15,513 nucleotides of DNA from an uncultured Eubacteriales bacterium (GTDB lineage: Bacteria > Bacillota > Clostridia > Oscillospirales > Oscillospiraceae), in contig CAJKSU010000050.1 of NCBI GenBank assembly GCA_905202605.1, positions 1 to 15,513 of the forward strand, read 5' to 3'. Under the pieces are notes generated by a model that saw nothing but the letters and a program-made list of their open reading frames with translations, was not told where the DNA came from and searched no databases. The stretch's first letter is position 1. Each line of letters opens with the position of its first letter. Below are positions 7,304 to 12,884 of this stretch, in pieces. The translations under genes were made by a program, and so were the position numbers.

Positions 7304-7390
7304 TGGTGCCGCTAACCGGACTCGAACCGTTAGTGGATTGCTCCAGGCAGATTTTAAGTCTGCTATTTCTACCTATTCCATCATAGCGGC
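7304..7390 (-). tRNA. tRNA-Leu(UAA), irregular
   Basis: The minus strand folds as a type II tRNA. The acceptor stem is a perfect 7 bp (GCCGCTA with TAGCGGC). The anticodon stem is a perfect 5 bp around CTTAAAA, anticodon TAA. The variable arm is TGGA-GCAA-TCCA, the T-loop is TTCGAGT, and CCA is encoded. GAATAGGTAGA matches the tRNA-Leu D-loop. Two defects stand out: the 3-bp D-stem has a G-A mismatch and otherwise only A-U pairs, and the T-stem (AACGG with CCGGT) has an A-G mismatch. The encoded tail reads ACCACCA. The gene may be a divergent functional tRNA, a decaying copy or a tRNA-like domain of a longer RNA. Confidence 0.75.
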
Positions 7391-7563
7391 ATATGAAATT
7401 TGCTTGGCATCGTAAAACGAAGCCTGAGAAATTGGAGACCCATGGGCGAAATCTTGAACCAGCAAAAATAAAAGCAGCTGGATCTGCAACGGTTTGAGAC
7501 ATAACCGGGCAAAATCACGTAGAACATTTTAATGTGTCTTCCAATTTCACCATGCCATCATCT
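7391..7563 (-). ncRNA. Structured leader between a minus-strand promoter and tRNA-Leu; possible noncoding RNA
   Basis: This stretch between tRNA-Leu and the next gene contains no convincing ORF. On the minus strand it lies directly downstream of a promoter (7569-7598) and runs without a terminator into the tRNA. Its two ends pair over about 100 nt: 7532-7548 with 7428-7443, 15 of 16 pairs plus one bulged base. Inside are smaller hairpins, CGGTT/AACCG (complement of 7492-7509) and an 8-bp stem with one mismatch (7455-7462 with 7476-7483). Next to the tRNA is GGCTTCG..ACGATGCC (complement of 7406-7424). It could be a processed tRNA leader or a stable RNA with a tRNA-like 3' domain. No known RNA family was recognised. 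Confidence 0.4.
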
Positions 7564-7568
7564 TAATT

Positions 7569-7598
7569 ATTTTACCCCAGCGAAGGGATATCTGTCAA
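7569..7598 (-). promoter_or_regulatory. Predicted sigma-A promoter of the tRNA-Leu unit (minus strand)
   Basis: On the minus strand, TTGACA (complement of 7593-7598), an 18-bp spacer and TAAAAT (complement of 7569-7574). Transcription would begin near 7562 and give an RNA of about 295 nt ending at the terminator at 7267. It is divergent from the promoter at 7639. Confidence 0.6.
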
Positions 7599-7638
7599 GG
7601 GAAATGTATCTGGTTCCGAAGGACGGGTTCCTCCGCAG

Positions 7639-7667
7639 TTGTGTCAGGGGGAAAAACGTGCTATGAT
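7639..7667 (+). promoter_or_regulatory. Predicted sigma-A promoter of the GTPase-NYN fusion gene
   Basis: TTGTGT (7639-7644), 17-bp spacer, TATGAT (7662-7667), start near 7674. This shows that the in-frame GTG at 7641 cannot be the translation start and supports ATG 7701 behind AAGGAAGG (7685-7692). Confidence 0.6.
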
Positions 7668-7700
7668 ATCGGCAATCTTGTACAAAGGAAGGCTGCTTTT

Positions 7701-10232
7701 ATGATGAAACGTTCCGTTATTGGCATACTGGCGCATGTGGACGCCGGAAAGACCACTCTGTCCGAGGCAATGCTCTATACGGCGGGCAGTCTGCGGATTT
7801 TGGGGCGGGTGGATCACGGAGACGCCTTTTTGGATACATTTTCGCTGGAGCGTCAGCGGGGCATCACGATTTTTTCCAAGCAGGCAGTGCTGCGGCTTCC
7901 GGAGCTGCAGGCAACGCTGCTGGATACGCCGGGACATGTGGATTTTTCTGCGGAGATGGAGCGAACGCTGGATGTGCTGGACTGCGCGATTCTGGTGGTC
8001 AGCGGCAGTTCCGGAGTGCAGAGCCATACTCTGACGGTGTGGAGGCTGCTCCGGCAGCGAAATATTCCTACCCTGCTGTTTGTCAACAAGATGGATCTGC
8101 CCGGAACAAATCCTGCCGCGGTACTAAAGGATCTGCGGCAGCAGCTCAGTGACAGGATCTGCACCCTGCCCGCCGAAGATCCGGAGGAGCTTGCCTTGTG
8201 CGATGAAGAGCTGCTGGAAGAATTCCTGAACAGCGGAATGCTGTCGGAGGATGCGGTCACTCAGGCAGTGCGGCAGGGGCGAATCTTCCCGGTGTGGTTT
8301 GGATCGGCGTTAAAGCTTCAGGGTGTATCGGAATTTATGGAGGCACTGACGAAATACGCGCCTCAATGCCCGGGGCGGCGGGAATTCGGCGCACGGGTCT
8401 ATAAAATCTCACGGGATGAGCAGAACCAGCGCATGAGCCATATGAAAATTACCGGCGGCGTACTCCATGTGCGGGATACTCTGCCCAATGGAGAAAAGGT
8501 CACTCAGCTGCGAGTGTATTCCGGAGCCAAGTATCAGACGGTGGAGGAAGCGCACCCCGGTGATGTGGTGGCGGCGCTGGGACTGTCAAAAACCTATGCC
8601 GGTGAAGGACTTGGGGCAGAGACAGTGCAGGAGGAAGCGGCTGTGATGACGCCGGTGCTGACCTATCGAGTGATATTGCCGGATGGGGCAGATATCGCCC
8701 GAAGCCTTGCCCAGCTACGGCAGCTGGAGGAGGAGGAGCCGCAGCTGCATGTGGAATTCGACAGCCATCGGCAGGAAATTCGTGTGGGGATCATGGGTCC
8801 GGTTCAGCTGGAAATTCTAAAAGAACTGCTGGCGGAGCGGTTTGGACTGGATGTGACGTTCGATCAGGGCAGCATTCTCTACCGGGAGACGATTGCCGGA
8901 ACGGTGGAGGGCGTCGGACATTATGAGCCCTTGCGGCACTATGCGGAGGTGCATCTGCTGCTGGAGCCGGGGGAGCAGGGCAGCGGACTGGCCTTTTCCT
9001 CCGAATGCCCTGAGGATCAGCTGGATCGGAATTGGCAGCGGCTGATTCTGACCCATCTCACGGAAAGGCAGCATCTGGGCGTGCTGACGGGGTCGCCCAT
9101 TACGGATATGAAGATCACGCTGTTGGCTGGAAAAGCCCATGTCAAGCACACTGAGGGCGGAGATTTCCGTCAGGCCACCTACCGCGCGGTGCGGCAGGGG
9201 CTGATGCAGGCGGAGAGCGTTCTGCTGGAGCCGTGGTATACGCTGCATCTGGAGCTTCCGCAGGAAAATGTAGGGCGAGCCATGACGGATCTCCAGCGGA
9301 TGGGAGCAGAGCTTGCGCCCCCGGAGACGAGGGGAGATACGGCGGTATTGGAGGGCAATGTCTCGGTATCCGCCTTCGGGGACTATCCACAGGAGCTCAC
9401 CGCCTATACCCACGGATTGGGGCGGCTTTCCCTGACGGTCTACGGCTATGCCCCCTGCCCGGATCAGGCAGCGGTGGTGGACAAAATCGGCTACGATCCG
9501 GAGCGGGATGTGGAAAACTCTCCAGACAGTGTGTTCTGTGACCATGGAACCGGGACGCTGGTCAAGTGGAACGAGGTACCGGAGCATATGCACCTGCCCA
9601 GCGTATTAAAGCCCGCTGCCCCGGAGGAGCCGGAGCGGGAGGTACTGGGACGCAGGTATAAGGCGCTGGCGGCAACGGACAAGGAGCTGATGCAGATTTT
9701 TGAGCGCACCTATGGCCCGGTGCATCGGGATCGGATGCAGGCCATGCGCACGCCGAAATCCGTCAGCACGCCCAAACCTCACAAGGCCGCCCCCATTCCA
9801 CAGGGGCCGGAATATGTGCTGGTGGATGGCTATAATATGATCTTTGCGTGGCCCTTCCTCAAGACGCTGGCGGCGAAGGATCTGAATGCGGCAAGAGATC
9901 AGCTGGTGGACATTCTGCGGAATTACCAGAGCTATCGGCAGTGTCCGGTGATTCTGGTGTTTGACGCCTATAAGGTCAAGGGCAACCCCGGCTCGGTGGA
10001 GCATTATGGGGATTTGTCCGTGGTCTATACCAAAGAGGCTCAGACCGCTGACAGCTATATCGAGCGCCTGTCCTACGATCTGGGGAAAAAGCACCGGGTG
10101 CGGGTCGCCACCTCCGACGGCATGGAGCAGATCATCATTCTGGGGCATGGCGCACTGCGGACGCCCGCTTCGGTGTTTCTCCGAGAGGTGGAGGATATCA
10201 TGGAGGAGATTCGGGGCTTTTTGTCAGAATAA
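7701..10232 (+). CDS. TetM-like translational GTPase fused to a C-terminal Rae1/YacP-type NYN ribonuclease domain
   Basis: 843 aa. Residues 1-225 are an EF-G/TetM-type GTPase: G1 AHVDAGKTT 11-19, G2 RGIT 53-56, G3 DTPGH 75-79, G4 NKMD 129-132, G5 GSAL 201-204. Domain II, III, IV and V regions follow to about 585, with HTEGGDFRQATYRAVRQGL (483-501) in domain IV. By eye, the TetM loop holding SPV (P509) is replaced here by HVKHT, so classical tetracycline displacement is doubtful. A linker (about 586-700) contains CDHGTGTLVKWNEVPEHMHLP. Residues 704-843 closely resemble Bacillus Rae1 (YacP), a ribosome-dependent endonuclease cutting mRNA in the A site: VLVDGYNMI with D709 and N712, VFDAYKVKG with D755, YTKEAQTAD with D784, VATSDGMEQ with D806. 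All the family's acidic positions appear present. Codons favour NNG endings more than in polA or metG. Function as an A-site mRNA nuclease is inferred. Confidence 0.92.
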   Translation: MMKRSVIGILAHVDAGKTTLSEAMLYTAGSLRILGRVDHGDAFLDTFSLERQRGITIFSKQAVLRLPELQATLLDTPGHVDFSAEMERTLDVLDCAILVVSGSSGVQSHTLTVWRLLRQRNIPTLLFVNKMDLPGTNPAAVLKDLRQQLSDRICTLPAEDPEELALCDEELLEEFLNSGMLSEDAVTQAVRQGRIFPVWFGSALKLQGVSEFMEALTKYAPQCPGRREFGARVYKISRDEQNQRMSHMKITGGVLHVRDTLPNGEKVTQLRVYSGAKYQTVEEAHPGDVVAALGLSKTYAGEGLGAETVQEEAAVMTPVLTYRVILPDGADIARSLAQLRQLEEEEPQLHVEFDSHRQEIRVGIMGPVQLEILKELLAERFGLDVTFDQGSILYRETIAGTVEGVGHYEPLRHYAEVHLLLEPGEQGSGLAFSSECPEDQLDRNWQRLILTHLTERQHLGVLTGSPITDMKITLLAGKAHVKHTEGGDFRQATYRAVRQGLMQAESVLLEPWYTLHLELPQENVGRAMTDLQRMGAELAPPETRGDTAVLEGNVSVSAFGDYPQELTAYTHGLGRLSLTVYGYAPCPDQAAVVDKIGYDPERDVENSPDSVFCDHGTGTLVKWNEVPEHMHLPSVLKPAAPEEPEREVLGRRYKALAATDKELMQIFERTYGPVHRDRMQAMRTPKSVSTPKPHKAAPIPQGPEYVLVDGYNMIFAWPFLKTLAAKDLNAARDQLVDILRNYQSYRQCPVILVFDAYKVKGNPGSVEHYGDLSVVYTKEAQTADSYIERLSYDLGKKHRVRVATSDGMEQIIILGHGALRTPASVFLREVEDIMEEIRGFLSE

Positions 10233-10267
10233 AATGCGCCATACACTGCCGATCGTCCTCTTATCAT

Positions 10268-10310
10268 AAAAACGCCCTCTGCCCAATTCCAAAGCGGATC
10301 GGGCAGAGGG
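10268..10310 (-). terminator. Intrinsic terminator of prfC, shared convergently with the GTPase fusion gene
   Basis: A perfect 10-bp stem (10275-10284 ccctctgccc with 10301-10310) has a loop that may add a few more pairs. The minus strand continues CG then TTTTT (complement of 10268-10272). The plus strand has only a weak T-rich tail (tattctt). Confidence 0.8.
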
Positions 10311-10321
10311 TATTCTTGCAA

Positions 10322-11908
10322 TTATTCCTCGGCGCTTCTGGTTTCGCTGAGTACCAGACCGGGGTTCTTTTTGATGTTGAAGTCGATCGACCAATAGCTG
10401 GAGAAAACCAGCAGGCTCCGACCGCGATAGTCCTCCAGCAGCTCGGCGTCAGAGGACAGCATCAGATCCTTGGGATCGCAGGGGCATTCGTCAATAAACC
10501 GCAGGAACTGATAGGGCAGATTGTACATCCGGAGTTCCACGCCGTATTCGTTCTTCATGCGATACTGGAATACGTCAAACTGCAGGGTACCGACCACGCC
10601 TACAATGACCTCCTCCATGCCGGTGTTAGGCAGCTTGAAGATCTGAATGGCGCCCTCCTGCGCGATCTGCTCAGTACCCTTAATGAACTGCTTGCGCTTC
10701 ATGGTGTCCTTGGGGCTGACACGGGTAAAGTGCTCCGGAGCAAAGGTGGGGATGCCCTCAAACTTGAATTTCTTCCCGGGCTTGCACAGGGTGTCGCCGA
10801 TAGAGTAGATGCCGGGGTCAAATACACCGATGATATCACCGGCATAGGCCTCCTCTACGATCTCACGATCCTGAGCCATCAGCTGCTGGGGCTGGGAAAG
10901 CCGCTGCTTTTTGCCGCCCTGCACGTGGTAAACCTCCATGTCCCGCGTAAACTTGCCGGAGGTGATGCGCATAAATGCAATTCGGTCCCGGTGCGCCTTG
11001 TTCATGTTTGCCTGAATCTTAAAGACAAAGGCGGAGAAATCCGGGGAGAACGGGTCGATCTCCACATCCCCTGCCTCCCGGGGCAGCGGCGGGGTAGTCA
11101 TGTTCAGAAACTCGTTCAGGAACGGCTCGACACCGAAGGTGGTAAGCGCAGAGCCGAAGAACACGGGGCTTTGCTGACCGGCGCGGACGCGCTCCAGATC
11201 GAACTCGGCGCCTGCGCCCAGAAGATCTACTTCCTCCTGCAGCTGGTGCCACTTGTCCTCGCCCAGCAGCGCCCCCATTTTGGGGTCGCTCAGTTCCAGT
11301 TCCTCCGCTTCGGAACGGCTTTTAAAGGAGGTGTCGGTAAACCGGAGAATCCGTCCGCTGGGACGGTCATAGACCCCCTGAAACTCTTTGCCGGAGCCAA
11401 TGGGCCAGTTGATGGGGCAGGTTTCAATGCCCAGCTCCTGCTCGATCTGCTCGCACAGCTCAAAGGGATCTCGGGCATCTCGATCCATTTTGTTGATGAA
11501 GGTGAAGATCGGAATGTGCCGTAGGGTGCAGACCTTAAACAGCTTCCGGGTCTGAGGCTCTACGCCCTTGGCGGCGTCGATGACCATCACTGCGGAGTCC
11601 GCCGCCATCAGGGTGCGGTAGGTGTCCTCGGAGAAGTCCTGATGGCCGGGGGTGTCCAGAATGTTGATGCAGTAGCCGTTATAGCCAAACTGCAGGACGG
11701 AGGAGGTGACGGAAATACCGCGCTGCTTTTCGATCTCCATCCAGTCGGAAACTGCGGCACGGCTGTTCTTCTTGCCCTTGACCACGCCGGCCTGAGCAAT
11801 TGCGCCTCCGTACAGCAGAAATTTTTCGGTGAGGGTAGTTTTACCGGCGTCCGGGTGCGAAATAATTGCAAAGGTCCGGCGGCGCTGGATCTCTTCTTGT
11901 AATGTCAT
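10322..11908 (-). CDS. prfC: Peptide chain release factor 3
   Basis: 528 aa, the usual RF3 length. RF3 is a translational GTPase that ejects RF1/RF2 from the ribosome after peptide release and takes part in post-peptidyl-transfer quality control. GTPase motifs: SHPDAGKTT 17-25, RGISVTSS 63-70, DTPGHQDF 85-92, NKMDRD 139-144, and FFGSALTTFGV as the G5 region. The C-terminal RF3 domain includes KRKQFIKGTEQIAQEGAIQ and VVGTLQFDVFQYRMKNEYGV. ATG 11908 has GGAGG (complement of 11916-11920) 7 nt upstream. The frame stays open further upstream through tRNA genes, which cannot be coding. An in-frame ATG about 80 nt upstream lacks a fitting ribosome binding site. The leader contains a start-stop mini-ORF. 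Confidence 0.98.
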   Translation of the reverse strand: MTLQEEIQRRRTFAIISHPDAGKTTLTEKFLLYGGAIAQAGVVKGKKNSRAAVSDWMEIEKQRGISVTSSVLQFGYNGYCINILDTPGHQDFSEDTYRTLMAADSAVMVIDAAKGVEPQTRKLFKVCTLRHIPIFTFINKMDRDARDPFELCEQIEQELGIETCPINWPIGSGKEFQGVYDRPSGRILRFTDTSFKSRSEAEELELSDPKMGALLGEDKWHQLQEEVDLLGAGAEFDLERVRAGQQSPVFFGSALTTFGVEPFLNEFLNMTTPPLPREAGDVEIDPFSPDFSAFVFKIQANMNKAHRDRIAFMRITSGKFTRDMEVYHVQGGKKQRLSQPQQLMAQDREIVEEAYAGDIIGVFDPGIYSIGDTLCKPGKKFKFEGIPTFAPEHFTRVSPKDTMKRKQFIKGTEQIAQEGAIQIFKLPNTGMEEVIVGVVGTLQFDVFQYRMKNEYGVELRMYNLPYQFLRFIDECPCDPKDLMLSSDAELLEDYRGRSLLVFSSYWSIDFNIKKNPGLVLSETRSAEE

Positions 11909-11963
11909 AGAAAAACCTCCATTGTGGGGTGAAAGATATTGGATAGATTCAGTCGTGTCGGTC

Positions 11964-11982
11964 CTACATGGGTTACCCTCCT
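11964..11982 (-). promoter_or_regulatory. Start-stop minimal ORF (AUG-UAG) with strong Shine-Dalgarno in the prfC leader
   Basis: On the minus strand, AGGAGG (complement of 11977-11982), 7 nt, ATG (11967-11969), then immediately TAG (11964-11966). It lies about 55 nt upstream of the prfC start codon. The site has a better Shine-Dalgarno sequence than many genes in the window. A ribosome starting here would terminate at once with an initiator tRNA in the P site, in the leader of a gene for a termination factor. A regulatory role is inferred only. Confidence 0.4.
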
Positions 11983-12021
11983 GCATAATTGGGAATGCCG
12001 TCCAAAAGGCAAATATCATGG

Positions 12022-12048
12022 AAAAAAGCACGCCGAAGCGTGCTTTTT
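12022..12048 (-). terminator. Intrinsic terminator of tRNA-Glu
   Basis: A perfect 11-bp stem (12023-12033 aaaaagcacgc with 12038-12048) with loop CGAA; on the minus strand it ends in a T6 run. It begins 2 nt beyond the encoded CCA of tRNA-Glu. Confidence 0.9.
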
Positions 12049-12049
12049 C

Positions 12050-12124
12050 TGGTGACCCCGACGAGAATCGAACTCGTGTTACAGCCGTGAAAGGGCCGTG
12101 TCTTAACCTCTTGACCACGGGGCC
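12050..12124 (-). tRNA. tRNA-Glu(UUC)
   Basis: 75 nt including encoded CCA. The acceptor GGCCCCG pairs with CGGGGTC (one G-U). The D-arm is GGTCAAGAGGTTAAGACA, the anticodon loop CTTTCAC has anticodon TTC, and the T-arm is ACGAG-TTCGATT-CTCGT. It is downstream of tRNA-Met on the same strand, with a terminator-like hairpin in between. Confidence 0.96.
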
Positions 12125-12151
12125 ATTGCTGATGCAAAAGCACCAGAAAAG

Positions 12152-12176
12152 AAAAAGGCGGATAAAAGTCCGCCTT
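12152..12176 (-). terminator. Terminator-like hairpin between tRNA-Met and tRNA-Glu
   Basis: A perfect 8-bp stem (12155-12162 aaggcgga with 12169-12176), then on the minus strand a T-rich tract. No separate promoter for tRNA-Glu is visible in the roughly 50 nt between the two tRNAs, so this hairpin would reduce read-through into tRNA-Glu. Confidence 0.7.
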
Positions 12177-12178
12177 GT

Positions 12179-12254
12179 TGGTAGCGGCAACTGGACTCGA
12201 ACCAGTGACACTCCGGGTATGAACCGAATGCTCTACCAACTGAGCTATGCCGCC
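12179..12254 (-). tRNA. tRNA-Met(CAU), elongator type
   Basis: 76 nt including encoded CCA. The acceptor GGCGGCA pairs with TGCCGCT (first pair G-U). The D-arm is TAGCTCAGTTGGTAGAGCA, the anticodon loop is TTCATAC, and the T-arm is ACTGG-TTCGAGT-CCAGT. The sequence resembles elongator tRNA-Met of Bacillota. A CAU tRNA whose C is modified to lysidine (tRNA-Ile2) cannot be fully excluded. Confidence 0.93.
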
Positions 12255-12283
12255 ATAGAGCCGCCCTCAAAAGGGCAAGGCCT

Positions 12284-12312
12284 ATTATATAGAAAACTCC
12301 CTGGCTTGTCAA
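12284..12312 (-). promoter_or_regulatory. Perfect consensus sigma-A promoter for tRNA-Met and tRNA-Glu
   Basis: On the minus strand, TTGACA (complement of 12307-12312), exactly 17 bp, TATAAT (complement of 12284-12289). Both boxes match consensus fully, as is common for stable RNA genes. Confidence 0.9.
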
Positions 12313-12386
12313 GAGAAAAATAAAGTTTTTTTCATTTTTTCGTATGAAAAAGCAGTCAGAAATCACATACTATATCTGGTGATACA

Positions 12387-12797
12387 ATGAAAGTATGGAA
12401 AAACGCGGTGCTGTTTTACATTGGCGGCATGATTTATGTGGGGCTGGAGCTTTTGTGGCGGAGATGGAGCCACGGCAGTATGTTTTTGGTGGGTGGACTG
12501 TGCTTTCTTCTGATCGGGATGATTCCAAGGCTTTGGCCTGAGCTGCCCGGCATTGTGCAGTCAGTGCTGGGAGCGTGCATGGTGACAACGGTGGAGCTGG
12601 TCAGCGGGCTGGTGATTAACCGGGGATTACAGCTGGATGTATGGGATTACAGCGGCCTCCCCTATAATCTCTGGGGGCAGGTGTGTATGAGCTATTTCTT
12701 TCTGTGGATTTTGGTTTCATTTTTGGCGCTGGAGCTGCACCGGGTACTGCGGCATATGCTGTTCGGCGAGCAGCTCCCGCAGCTGCGGTTGGTCTGA
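12387..12797 (+). CDS. Small integral membrane protein of the CmpB family (putative ABC transporter permease-like)
   Basis: 136 aa with four hydrophobic segments (about 7-23, 31-47, 54-76, 97-118). The family signature is clear: VELVSGLVINRGLQLDVWDYS at 69-89, then PYNLWGQ at 92-98, as in the CmpB / type IV ABC-transporter-like family (formerly DUF1113). The biochemical role of this family is not established. The ribosome binding site is weak (GGTGAT). No clear promoter was recognised in the AT-rich stretch 12313-12386 that it shares divergently with the tRNA promoter. It is followed by the metG promoter. Confidence 0.85.
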   Translation: MKVWKNAVLFYIGGMIYVGLELLWRRWSHGSMFLVGGLCFLLIGMIPRLWPELPGIVQSVLGACMVTTVELVSGLVINRGLQLDVWDYSGLPYNLWGQVCMSYFFLWILVSFLALELHRVLRHMLFGEQLPQLRLV

Positions 12798-12816
12798 CGA
12801 GGCTTAGAAAAAATGC

Positions 12817-12845
12817 TTGATTTACGGCGGGTTATTGAGTATGAT
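12817..12845 (+). promoter_or_regulatory. Predicted sigma-A promoter of the metG-rqcP operon
   Basis: TTGATT (12817-12822), 17-bp spacer, TATGAT (12840-12845). The leader would be about 35 nt, too short for a T-box riboswitch. Confidence 0.6.
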
Positions 12846-12884
12846 AGGTAATAAGTATGCATTTCTATAGAGGAGGAATTTTCC

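Noticed and set aside
7289..7310. Possible right terminal repeat closing a third MITE at 7174
   Set aside because: The resemblance to ATTTGTGCGGTATTGCC needs gaps and coincides with the terminator stem and the tRNA 3' end, which explain the sequence better.
7086..7502. Small ORFs on both strands across 7086-7502
   Set aside because: They overlap the tRNA-Leu gene, its terminator and the MITE fragment, and show no family resemblance.
7532..7565. 5' half of a second tRNA-Leu (GGTGAAATTGGAAGACAC) upstream of tRNA-Leu
   Set aside because: The D-arm resemblance is real, but no anticodon stem or matching acceptor 3' strand follows. The same bases form the long-range helix with 7428-7443.
7641..7700. 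GTG at 7641 as an earlier start of the GTPase fusion
   Set aside because: It overlaps the predicted -35 box, lacks a ribosome binding site and adds 20 residues upstream of the normal GTPase N-terminus; ATG 7701 has AAGGAAGG.
11909..12211. N-terminal extension of prfC up to 12211
   Set aside because: The extra frame runs through tRNA-Glu and its terminator; RF3 proteins start at the position of ATG 11908, which has GGAGG.
12798..12884. T-box riboswitch before metG
   Set aside because: Only 87 nt are available and no specifier stem, T-box motif or terminator is present.
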